Origin: Bacteroidota bacterium
Lineage (GTDB): Bacteria > Bacteroidota > Bacteroidia > Chitinophagales > Chitinophagaceae
NCBI GenBank assembly: GCA_013286835.1
Contig: JABDEZ010000006.1
Span: forward strand, 1-41,917
Reading direction: 5' to 3'
Length of the DNA stretch: 41,917 nt
The position numbers were made by a program, and so were the translations under genes. A model generated the notes under the pieces. The model was not told the DNA's origin. It saw only the letters and a program-made list of their open reading frames with translations, and did no database searches. Below are positions 32,104-41,307 of the stretch, piece by piece (positions within the stretch are counted from its first letter, which is position 1; every line of letters begins with the position of its first letter).

Positions 32104-35100
32104 CTACCTTATGAGTGTCACATCGCCCTTCCAGCTAATGGGTGAGCCATTGTCGCATATACCATCTACAACATAGACATAAACATCCGGTAGTGGTTTG
32201 CCACCACTTATGGTCCCGTCCCAGGCATTGCTATCGTCATTGAGCTGTATGCCTTTACGTTCAAAGATCATCTCTCCCCAGCGGTTATATATCCTGAAAG
32301 AATTGATGATCTTAAGGCCTACCCCACGAGGATAAAATACGTCGTTCTGTCCATCTCCGTTTGGTGTAAATGTATTTGGAATGAATAGCTGGCTTTTATC
32401 GCAAAGCACTTGTACTCTTACTTTATCAGAATCTTCGCAACCAAATTGTGTTTTGCCTATGACGGTGAATGTGGTTGTTTCCTGAAGTTTTGCGAGTGCC
32501 CGCGAGCAGCTGTCGCAATTGAGCAGATCACCTGGTTCCCACAGAAATGAAATGATGTTTGCCCCGCTTGCCAGGAGGTCAGTGCTTCCGCCTGCTATGA
32601 TGGTGCTTTCGCCTGCTGTAGCTTTTACTACTGGCAGGGGATGCACGATAACGTTTACATAGTTGGTGTCGGGTATGCAGCTGCCCTGATAGGCAACCAC
32701 CATGTAGTTAGTACTGGATGATGGTGATGCTATAGGGTTGCCTATAGTACTGTTGCTAAGCCCTGTTGCAGGGAACCAGCTATAGGTTTGCGCCCCAGAA
32801 TCGCTTAGTGCAAGACTTTGCTTATTGCATATTTCGCCACCTGCACCAACAATGTCTGTTGTCTTTGTTTTAAGCCTGACATGTGTAGAATCAGTATTCA
32901 CACAGCCAAATGCATCTTTACCTCTTACAAGAAATGTGGTTGTTGTAAGCGGTGCAACAGCTGTAGTGGCACAGGTATCGCAACTGACATTTGCAGCCGG
33001 TGACCAGACATAAGAGACGGCGCCACCGGCGGTGAGTTTTGCGGCATCGTGCAGGCATATAACAGTATCTGTACTAGCGGTAATGACAGGCAGTGGATGC
33101 ACGGCGACAGACCCTGAGACCGTATCCCTGCAGCCATTGGTATTAACAACAACCAGATTTACAGATAGATTGTTGGCGTTATTGAAATAATATAAAGGTG
33201 AGGTAAGATTGTTGACCGTTGTATTATTGAACGTCCATGTACGGCTTATAATAGGCGTGAAGTAGCTTTTCGATGTATCAAGAAATTTGACTGTGTCGTA
33301 AATGCATACCGGATATGGGAAGGTGGTAAAACCGCCTACAATACCATCTACCCTTATAGTGTCTTTACCTACTGTAGATGCTGAGCATCCTGTACTGTCG
33401 CTAATGATGAGTTTCGGCACATAGGCACCCGGTGATGTGTATGTGTGCGTGGCAGTTACAGAACTTGAAGTGGCACTCACGTTACCATCGCTGAAATCCC
33501 AGGTGATGTGTGGCACATTGGTAATGTTAGCGATAAAGTTTACTGTAAGTGGACTGCACCCCGTAATTGGCGTATAAGTGATCTCACCAGAATATCCATA
33601 TACCTTCAGGTGTTTTGTTGCTGTGTCATTACACCCATGTGCATCCGTAGCTATAAGCATTACGTTGTATATGCCAGGGGTGCTATATGGTGTGCTTGGG
33701 TTAAGTAGCGCTGAAGAAGAATTATTCCCAAACAGCCATTGATAGCTTACTGCGTTTACAGATGTGTTGGTGAAGTTTTCTATTAATGGAGAGCATATGC
33801 TTACACTATCGCTGAGATTAAAACCTGCTGTTGGGTTGCTTACATTAAGGTATGCATTGCGTACCATACTGTCTTTACAACCGTGTGCATCTGTTACTGT
33901 AAGTGTTACGGTATAACTGCCGTTTTGTGTATAGGTATGAGGGGGGGCAACAAGCGAAGAGTTTGTGTTATCGCCAAATGTCCAGTAATTAGTAACAGCG
34001 TTGATACTGTTATTGTTAAAAGACATAGGAATATACTTGCATGGAAATAGTGTGGTAGGGGTAAATGATGCTGTAGGTTTTGTTACAGTTACAGGGGTTG
34101 GGCTGGTTAGTGTATCTACACACCCCAGGTTGTCAATTATTGTTTCCATTGGGAAATATACGCCGCCTGTATTGTATGTATGCGTTACTGATCCGCCTGT
34201 ATTGGGGGACGTTCCTCCGTCAAAATAAAACCAGGAATGACTTACTATATATGCACCAGCTACATCCTTACTGCTGTCCGTAAACTTAACAGTAAGTGGG
34301 GTACACCCAGTAATAGGTGAAAAATAGAAACTGTCGACCGGCTTGGCGACAAGTATATAGTTGTTGCGTATTGCGGTATCATAACATTGGTGATCATCTT
34401 CTGTTATCAACTCTATACTATGTCTTCCTTTAATGTAAAATGAGTCGGTCATTGTATAAGTGTTAGCTCCTGAAACAGTACTTCCATCTACGTACCAGTT
34501 GTAAATGTTAACCGGCCCACCGGTATAAACTGCTGTCGAGGTGACATTTGTACCTACACAAACGGCTGTATCATTTGCTGTAAAAGACGATTGCGTACTG
34601 TGTAGTATGACCGGGAGTTGCAGGGTATCGCGACAGCCAGTGGTTGCATTGTATGTTATAAGCTGCGTGGTATATGTGCCTAATGAAGGGAATATATGTA
34701 CCGGGTTGGTATCCGTACTTGTATTGCCATCGCCAAATAACCAGGTACTGGTGGTAGCACCTAAAGACATGTTGAGGAAAAATACTTTGGTGAGTGTATC
34801 GCAACGATATTCAGGGTTAAATATAGATTTTGGAGTGTCTATTGTTATAAGAATATTAAAGGCTTTGACGGTGTCCTGACATCCGTTCACACTTACAACA
34901 ACGTATGGTGTATCCACACCAGGTGAAACATATTGATGAGAAACCATGGAATCATTTATGGCACCAACAGGAAGTGAGTGGTCGCCGTAGTGCCACATGT
35001 ATAACGCGCCATTTGTAGGTGTAGCATGAAATGTAACAATCCTGTCATTGCAGATATGAGTGGTTGAAACTGTAATAGTAACGGGAGGGATGGGCGCAGT

Positions 35101-36663
35101 AGCTATATGCACGCTGTCTGTAGCAGTGCAGCCATTGGATGTGGTAAGGGTAACATACGCAGTATAGTTGCCGCCAGAGGTATATGTATGCGTTGTACTC
35201 GCCTGGTTTGAAGTAGGCGTACCATCGCCGAAATGCCACACGTATGAAGTGACCGGATACGGATAATTACCAGCTCCATAAATGGTGGTACTATCGTAGG
35301 CCATGAATGATGTGTTGAGTGGAATACAACCTTGTATTATCGGAGCGCTTATACTGGCATACAGATCATATATTCCAACAAGTTGTTTTATAGTGGTTTG
35401 ACAGCCATTGTTGTTGGTGACGACGAGGGTAGCGGTATCTATTCCATACGATGAGAAAGTATGAGTTGGATTGGCTGTACCATTGGTGCCGCCGTCTGAA
35501 AATGACCATGCATAACTGCTGCCTGCAGGCGCGGTACTGGTAAAGGAAATTGTAGCAGGTGCACTGCATGGCTGGCTAGGCGTAAATGTAAAGCTTGCTA
35601 CAGGGTTGGGGTTGATAACCACTGGTAAGATTACGGTATCTAAACATGTGCCATCATTTGCCACTAGCTTTACCATGTAGGTGCCTGCTACTGCATACGT
35701 ATGGGTTGTAGAGCCACCGGCACCTGTTGTGGCATCGCCAAAATCCCAATAGGCACCTACCCCGGCTGGAGTTGAGTTGCTTGTTAAAGTAACAGGAAAA
35801 CCTGCGCAGCCAACTGGTGGAGTAAAAGATGCATGCGGGCCACCAACAGTTATGTATGCGGGCTGCACATCTGTATTTTGGCAACCATTCACATCAGTTA
35901 CAGTTAAAGAAACTGTGTATGTGCCATTGCTGAGATAGTTGTGTGTTGGTGTGCCTCCCGCTGCAGTCCCGTTGTCGCCAAATGTCCATGCGTATGTATA
36001 TGGGCCATTACCTGTGGCCTGCCCAGTAAAAGTAGCTGTAACAGGGGCATTGCAAAAATGCGTATTATTTGCGGTGAATGAGGAAGTAGGTAACGGAAGT
36101 ACCGTTATAAAGGCTGTTTTTATCAGCAAACTGTCGCAGCCCTGACTGTTGGTTGCTAATAGACTGACGTTGTAAGAGCCTGCTGAGACATAAGTATGTG
36201 ACGGGTTTTGCGAGGTTGAAGTGCCACCATCGCCAAAGTTCCAACTATAAGTAACTGGGCCCGGTACACCTGCATTGGTTTGATTATTAAAACTGATTGC
36301 AGCGCCAGCACATACTGTAGTGGGTGCCGTAAAATTTACTTGTGGAACGCCATATACAGTTATAGTGAGTGTTTTGGTACTGGTAGTACCATTGCCGGCT
36401 GTTGCGGTAAGTATAACTGTATATGTGCCTGGTGAAAGGTAGCTGGTAGATGGATCTGTCTGCAAGGAAGTGGCGTTATTCCCTAGGTTCCAGCTATACG
36501 ATACAGCACCTGTAGATGTGTTGGTGAAATGTGTGATTAGAGGTGCACAGCCGGCTTGGTGGTCTGCAACAAAATTTGCGACTACTTGTCCTTTTGCTGT
36601 GCTGCTCATTGCAATACATACAAGGCAGAACAGGCGTATAAGGTAAATTCTAAGATTATTCAT
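32104..36663 (-). CDS. Giant PKD-repeat surface protein with T9SS type B (CHU_C) sorting domain, copy 1
   Basis: The 1519-residue protein has a signal peptide (cleaved near KGQ, residue 26), then 14 PKD-type repeats of about 80-90 residues (cores such as YSWNFGDGGTSTSQNPSHTY and YWTFGDNTN), each with a Cys near the start and often a second in a GCxDT turn, then three Ig-like modules (about 1180-1420). It ends with a CHU_C domain (FIPNTFTPNGDGQNDVFYPRG, FRIYNRWGEMIFER, NAWDG, WKGDVTLIR), the type B sorting signal of T9SS. It should be exported as a filamentous adhesin. It lies 41 bases downstream of the next copy and matches it domain for domain. Confidence 0.9.
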   Translation of the reverse strand: MNNLRIYLIRLFCLVCIAMSSTAKGQVVANFVADHQAGCAPLITHFTNTSTGAVSYSWNLGNNATSLQTDPSTSYLSPGTYTVILTATAGNGTTSTKTLTITVYGVPQVNFTAPTTVCAGAAISFNNQTNAGVPGPVTYSWNFGDGGTSTSQNPSHTYVSAGSYNVSLLATNSQGCDSLLIKTAFITVLPLPTSSFTANNTHFCNAPVTATFTGQATGNGPYTYAWTFGDNGTAAGGTPTHNYLSNGTYTVSLTVTDVNGCQNTDVQPAYITVGGPHASFTPPVGCAGFPVTLTSNSTPAGVGAYWDFGDATTGAGGSTTHTYAVAGTYMVKLVANDGTCLDTVILPVVINPNPVASFTFTPSQPCSAPATISFTSTAPAGSSYAWSFSDGGTNGTANPTHTFSSYGIDTATLVVTNNNGCQTTIKQLVGIYDLYASISAPIIQGCIPLNTSFMAYDSTTIYGAGNYPYPVTSYVWHFGDGTPTSNQASTTHTYTSGGNYTAYVTLTTSNGCTATDSVHIATAPIPPVTITVSTTHICNDRIVTFHATPTNGALYMWHYGDHSLPVGAINDSMVSHQYVSPGVDTPYVVVSVNGCQDTVKAFNILITIDTPKSIFNPEYRCDTLTKVFFLNMSLGATTSTWLFGDGNTSTDTNPVHIFPSLGTYTTQLITYNATTGCRDTLQLPVILHSTQSSFTANDTAVCVGTNVTSTAVYTGGPVNIYNWYVDGSTVSGANTYTMTDSFYIKGRHSIELITEDDHQCYDTAIRNNYILVAKPVDSFYFSPITGCTPLTVKFTDSSKDVAGAYIVSHSWFYFDGGTSPNTGGSVTHTYNTGGVYFPMETIIDNLGCVDTLTSPTPVTVTKPTASFTPTTLFPCKYIPMSFNNNSINAVTNYWTFGDNTNSSLVAPPHTYTQNGSYTVTLTVTDAHGCKDSMVRNAYLNVSNPTAGFNLSDSVSICSPLIENFTNTSVNAVSYQWLFGNNSSSALLNPSTPYSTPGIYNVMLIATDAHGCNDTATKHLKVYGYSGEITYTPITGCSPLTVNFIANITNVPHITWDFSDGNVSATSSSVTATHTYTSPGAYVPKLIISDSTGCSASTVGKDTIRVDGIVGGFTTFPYPVCIYDTVKFLDTSKSYFTPIISRTWTFNNTTVNNLTSPLYYFNNANNLSVNLVVVNTNGCRDTVSGSVAVHPLPVITASTDTVICLHDAAKLTAGGAVSYVWSPAANVSCDTCATTAVAPLTTTTFLVRGKDAFGCVNTDSTHVRLKTKTTDIVGAGGEICNKQSLALSDSGAQTYSWFPATGLSNSTIGNPIASPSSSTNYMVVAYQGSCIPDTNYVNVIVHPLPVVKATAGESTIIAGGSTDLLASGANIISFLWEPGDLLNCDSCSRALAKLQETTTFTVIGKTQFGCEDSDKVRVQVLCDKSQLFIPNTFTPNGDGQNDVFYPRGVGLKIINSFRIYNRWGEMIFERKGIQLNDDSNAWDGTISGGKPLPDVYVYVVDGICDNGSPISWKGDVTLIR

Positions 36664-36704
36664 TTGGGGGCAGGGGTTTTTAAGTAATCAGTCTTTTAGT
36701 TGTA

Positions 36705-39700
36705 TTATTTTATTAAAGTTATGTCACCTTTCCAGTTTATAAGGCTTCCATTGTCACAGACGGCATCTAACGCATAAATGTAAGTATCAGGTACCGGTTT
36801 TGCTCCATTAAATGTTCCATCCCATCCACTGTGTTCATCATTGAGTTGTATATCGTCACGTTCAAAGACAAGTTGTCCCCACCTGTTATAGATGCGGAAA
36901 GACTTCACCACTTTTATACCGATACCCCTGGGATAGAAGACATCATTTTGTCCATCGCCGTTGGGTGTAAAGGTGTTTGGGATAAAGACCTGGCTTTTAT
37001 CGCACAGTACATCTATAATAACATGAGCAGAATCCTGGCAGCCATACTGGTTAGTAGCTGTTACATTGAACTGCGTGGTTTGCTGCATGGTGGCTATGGG
37101 GTCAGTACAATTATCGCAGTTGAGCAGATCTGCATGGTCCCAGAGGAAGGAAACAATGTTTGGCCCATAAGCCTGCAGGTTTACTTTAGAGCCTGCAGTT
37201 ACTGTAGTGCCGCCTAGTGCAGTAACCTTTGGTAATGGGTTTACGATGACGTTTACAAAGTTGGTATCGGGAATGCAGCTTGCAGTTTTAGCTATGGCCA
37301 GGTAAGTAGTGCTGGCGGTAGGGCTTGCTATAGGGTTAGGGCTATGGCTGTCTGAGAGTCCATTAGCAGGCGACCAGTTATAGACCTGCGCCCCGGAATC
37401 GGACAGGGTGATGGATTGTCCTGTACAGATCTGCCCACCTGGCCCTGCAAAGCTTACTGTTTTGTAGGTGAAGGTTATTTTGACACTGTCTTTGTTTTTA
37501 CAACCAAAAGCATCAGTCCCTGTTACCAGGTAGTAACCTTGAGTTGCAGGTGTTATGTAAGTAGGGTTGCAGGAAGTGCATGTTACAGCCGCAGGAGCCC
37601 ATGCATAGGACACCGCTCCGGCAGCGCCTACCCTTGCACTATCGCCGGGGCAAATGGTAGTATCACCTGTTGTAGTTATAGTGGGTAATGGATGGACAGT
37701 AATGCTGTTGACCGCAGTATCCTTACAGCCTGCAGCATCGGAGGCGATGAGTGTAACCGAGAATGTACCTGAAGTGCGGTAGTTATGTGATGGGTTTTGA
37801 GCAACAGAAGAGCCGCCATCACCTGTGAACCAAACCCAGCTATTTGCCGGGAAGAATAATCCTGAAGAAGTGTCTTTAAAATGAACCGTGTCATAGACAC
37901 AGATAGCGCTGGTTTCGGTGAAGCCCGCATGTACCTTATCTACCCTGATGGTGTCTGTACCATAACTGCTGGTGTGGCAGCCACTGCTGTCAACAAGAAT
38001 GATCTTTGGTACATACTTGCCGGGACTATTGTAGATGTGTGATGTTGTAGTACCAGAAGAAGGTGAAGTGACAGTACCATCGCTGAAGTCCCAGGTAATG
38101 GAAGGTATGCCGGTAATGGCAGCACTGAAGTTGACATTCAAAGGTGGGCATCCTGCCAGCGGGCTGTAAGTAAAGGAGCCTGAGTAACCATACAAAGTAA
38201 CATGTCCTGTTGCGCTATCCTTGCATCCATGAGCATCGGCAGTGATGAGCTGCACAGCGTAATTGCCGGGAGTGGTGTAAGAATTGGTTGGATTGGTGGC
38301 TACCGAGGTATTGGTGTTGCCAAAAGACCATGAATAGGTAGTGCCGCGGATAGAGAGGTTATTGAACTGGGTGATAAGCGGTACACAAACCCCTGAACCA
38401 TTGATCTCGGCAAAAGCAGCATGTGGTTTGGAGATACCGATGTAGCCGGTCTTAACCATAGTATCGGTGCAGCCGGCAGTATCTGTAACAGCTAGTGTTA
38501 CGGTATAGGAACCTGAAGCGCTATAAGCATGTACAGGGCTTGCAGTGGTAGAGGAGCTACCATCACCAAAGGTCCAATAGAAATGCTGCAGGTTGGGAGT
38601 GCCCGTATTTACGAATGTAATAGTATCATAAGCACATTTGTTGGAAGCGGCGACTGCAAAGTTGGCTACCGGCTTATGAGAACTGATATAGTTGAGCTTG
38701 ATTACAGTATCGGTACAGCCAATATTGTCTATAACTACTTCTTCAATACCAAATGTGCCTGCGGTGGTATAAGGGTGACTAAATGTGTTATTGGCAGTAG
38801 TGATCATAGAGCCGTCACCAAAAGTCCAGGCATGGCTTACTGGGTAAGTGCCTGTAATGTAATAGGAACTATCTGAAAATAAAACACTCCCAGGTGCGCA
38901 TATTTGCGTAGGTGAAGCAGTCATATTAGCAATAGGGTGAGCCACAAGAATGGTTTGAGTTGTAGTGTCTAAGCATGTAACTGCATCTTCATCTACCAAC
39001 ATTACTGAATAAAATCCCGCCGCCGGAAATTGATAGATGATCTGGGCTGTGGTATCGATCTGGCCACCATTGATAAACCATTTATGGGTAATGGGGGGAG
39101 GATTGGGTGTGTTATATCCGGAAGCGAAATGCAGGTACCCATATTTACATAATGCAGTATCGGGAACTATTATTTTAGGTTTAAAGATGGTTAATTGAAG
39201 ATGATTTATAGTCGTGTCCCTGCATCCGGTTACATTGTTATAGGCTGTCAGCATTACGTCATAGTTGCCAGGAGCAGAATAGGTATGATTAATATGAGCA
39301 GATGTTGAGGTATCACCATCTCCAAAAAACCTTTTTATAGATGTAGCGCCAACAGATGTTGATACAAAATCTACATTAAGCGGGTTAGTACAACTTATAT
39401 GAAAGCTATCTACAGCCTCGGGGCCAGTTATATTGACGGTAAATCTGGCAGTATCTGAAGGGCACCCATAGTTTAAAACAACTATGTAGGGATGATAAAC
39501 CCCGGGCTGCTTGAATTGTGTTTGTTCAATTGTGTGGTTAATCCCAATCCCAGCGGATCCTGGAGGTGACAATACGTATTCGTAGCCTAGCGGTTGTGCA
39601 CCATGTGCATATACCTGGAAGGTGGTTTTTTCGCTTGAGCATGTATTAAGATTAGACGCTACAACAGAGTCTAAACTAGGTTTTGCCCCTGCTCTTACGC

Positions 39701-41261
39701 TTGATGTGTCGAAAATATTGCAGCCATTTGATGTGGTCAAAGTTATGGAGGTATGGTAGTAGCCCTGGGTATTATAAATATGTGTTGGGCTGGTTGAAGT
39801 GGACAGGGGGCTGCCATCTCCGAAATCATATGAATAGGATACAGTGGGATATGGATAAGGAACAGGGAATAGAAGACCCAATGTTGTTGTAAGCAATCGT
39901 TCGTTAAACAATGTTGTTATTGGTGCACATCCGTCTCTGGTTATCGGAGTATCTGAATAGCTTACAAAGGCAGAATATATCTTTATTGTATCTGTAGCAA
40001 CATAAATACAACCATGATTATTTACAACCATTGATATTGTGGTAAATGTATCCAAATTGTAAGTATGCACCGGGCTAGCCAGGTTAGATGTAGGGGTGCC
40101 GTCACCAAATATCCATGTATATGTAGAGCCGGCAGGTGCGTTTGGTATGCACTGTACATTAACAGGCGCGGGGCAGGGATGGGCCGGTGTGTAGGTAAAT
40201 GTAGAAATAGGTACCGGCCTGATATAGATCTGTTTGGTAGCAGTATCATTACAGCCATTGATATAGGAGACCAGTGTTACGGTGTATGTACCGTCTGAAG
40301 TATAGATGTGAGAAGTATTGGTATTGGAGTCGGTATTGCCATCGCCAAAGAGCCAATAGCTGGAAACATTTGTGCCTAGTGTGGTATTAACAAAGTTTAC
40401 GTTTGCATTTGCACAGCCGGTATCGGGTGCGCTCATGGCAGCTACAACGTTTTGCACCGATATATCGTTGGGCACAGAAAGCGTGTCAACACAGCCATGA
40501 CTATCGGTAATGATCTCTGTTACACTAAATACCCCTGCTCCGTAATTATGAACCGGATTAGCAGCGGGTGAAGTGTTATTGTCACCGAAGCTCCATGCAT
40601 GGCTTAGTGCACTATTGCCGGTAGATTGATCTGTAAAAGTTACCTGTGCCGGAATGCCACAAAAATTATTGTTACTGGCAGTAAACTGACCTATTGGATT
40701 TGCTAGTACATGTATGTAGCTATTTGCTACCAGAGAAGCACTGCATCCGTTACTGTTGGTTGCAGTTTGTGTTATGCTATAGTAGCCTGACGTTGGATAT
40801 GGATGGCTAGGGTTTTGAATAGTTGAGGTATTGCCGTCGCCAAAGTTCCAGCTATAAGTGCCTGCCCCGGAAGACTGCATGTTGGTGGTGCTTGTAAAGG
40901 CTGTTGTAGCCCCCTGGCAAATAGTAGTGTCTGTGGCAGAAAAGGAAACAGTTGGTGGTGCATTTACAACAATTTGCATGGTACTGGTATTGCTGCCCGC
41001 ACTGCCGGTAGCAGTAAGTGTTACAGTGTAAGTGCCTGGAGTTATATAGCTGGTGGTTGCATTTTGCAGGAAAGAGGTATTAGTATTCCCAAGGTTCCAG
41101 GAATAAGAAGTGGCACCGGTTGACGTGTTGGTAAAGGTGACAATGAGTGGTGCACAGCCACTTGTAGCGCTGGCCGTAAAGCCAGCAACCACCTGTGCCA
41201 GTGCATGAAAAGGCATGCCTGCTATTAGGAATAGACTGATAAGGAGTCTAAAATATTTCAT
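36705..41261 (-). CDS. Giant PKD-repeat surface protein with T9SS type B sorting domain, copy 2
   Basis: The 1518-residue protein has a signal peptide (cleaved near HALAQ, residue 23), the same order of 14 PKD-type repeats and three Ig-like modules, and a CHU_C end (NTFTPNGDGQNDVFYPRGIG, FRIYNRWGQLVFER, SGWDG, WKGDITLIK). Repeat 7 and repeat 9 lack the usual PKD core (EYVLSPPGSAG; HKWFINGGQ). The proteins of copies 1 and 2 align end to end, so they arose by whole-gene duplication. The DNA for its last about 170 residues, except the final 24 codons, is nearly identical to copy 3. Confidence 0.9.
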   Translation of the reverse strand: MKYFRLLISLFLIAGMPFHALAQVVAGFTASATSGCAPLIVTFTNTSTGATSYSWNLGNTNTSFLQNATTSYITPGTYTVTLTATGSAGSNTSTMQIVVNAPPTVSFSATDTTICQGATTAFTSTTNMQSSGAGTYSWNFGDGNTSTIQNPSHPYPTSGYYSITQTATNSNGCSASLVANSYIHVLANPIGQFTASNNNFCGIPAQVTFTDQSTGNSALSHAWSFGDNNTSPAANPVHNYGAGVFSVTEIITDSHGCVDTLSVPNDISVQNVVAAMSAPDTGCANANVNFVNTTLGTNVSSYWLFGDGNTDSNTNTSHIYTSDGTYTVTLVSYINGCNDTATKQIYIRPVPISTFTYTPAHPCPAPVNVQCIPNAPAGSTYTWIFGDGTPTSNLASPVHTYNLDTFTTISMVVNNHGCIYVATDTIKIYSAFVSYSDTPITRDGCAPITTLFNERLLTTTLGLLFPVPYPYPTVSYSYDFGDGSPLSTSTSPTHIYNTQGYYHTSITLTTSNGCNIFDTSSVRAGAKPSLDSVVASNLNTCSSEKTTFQVYAHGAQPLGYEYVLSPPGSAGIGINHTIEQTQFKQPGVYHPYIVVLNYGCPSDTARFTVNITGPEAVDSFHISCTNPLNVDFVSTSVGATSIKRFFGDGDTSTSAHINHTYSAPGNYDVMLTAYNNVTGCRDTTINHLQLTIFKPKIIVPDTALCKYGYLHFASGYNTPNPPPITHKWFINGGQIDTTAQIIYQFPAAGFYSVMLVDEDAVTCLDTTTQTILVAHPIANMTASPTQICAPGSVLFSDSSYYITGTYPVSHAWTFGDGSMITTANNTFSHPYTTAGTFGIEEVVIDNIGCTDTVIKLNYISSHKPVANFAVAASNKCAYDTITFVNTGTPNLQHFYWTFGDGSSSTTASPVHAYSASGSYTVTLAVTDTAGCTDTMVKTGYIGISKPHAAFAEINGSGVCVPLITQFNNLSIRGTTYSWSFGNTNTSVATNPTNSYTTPGNYAVQLITADAHGCKDSATGHVTLYGYSGSFTYSPLAGCPPLNVNFSAAITGIPSITWDFSDGTVTSPSSGTTTSHIYNSPGKYVPKIILVDSSGCHTSSYGTDTIRVDKVHAGFTETSAICVYDTVHFKDTSSGLFFPANSWVWFTGDGGSSVAQNPSHNYRTSGTFSVTLIASDAAGCKDTAVNSITVHPLPTITTTGDTTICPGDSARVGAAGAVSYAWAPAAVTCTSCNPTYITPATQGYYLVTGTDAFGCKNKDSVKITFTYKTVSFAGPGGQICTGQSITLSDSGAQVYNWSPANGLSDSHSPNPIASPTASTTYLAIAKTASCIPDTNFVNVIVNPLPKVTALGGTTVTAGSKVNLQAYGPNIVSFLWDHADLLNCDNCTDPIATMQQTTQFNVTATNQYGCQDSAHVIIDVLCDKSQVFIPNTFTPNGDGQNDVFYPRGIGIKVVKSFRIYNRWGQLVFERDDIQLNDEHSGWDGTFNGAKPVPDTYIYALDAVCDNGSLINWKGDITLIK
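36791..37314 (-). repeat. Near-identical tract shared with copy 3 (first member)
   Basis: Bases 36791-37314 align without gaps to 41394-41917 (offset 4603) with two differences (36840 and 36846); 36847-37314 is identical. By contrast the 70 bases at 36721-36790 differ from their partner at 16 positions, all by eye. The tract continues past the window edge in the partner. Confidence 0.9.
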
Positions 41262-41307
41262 TGATCGTTGTTTACGTCTCCCAATAATTGTTACGGAGAG
41301 CCTTTCA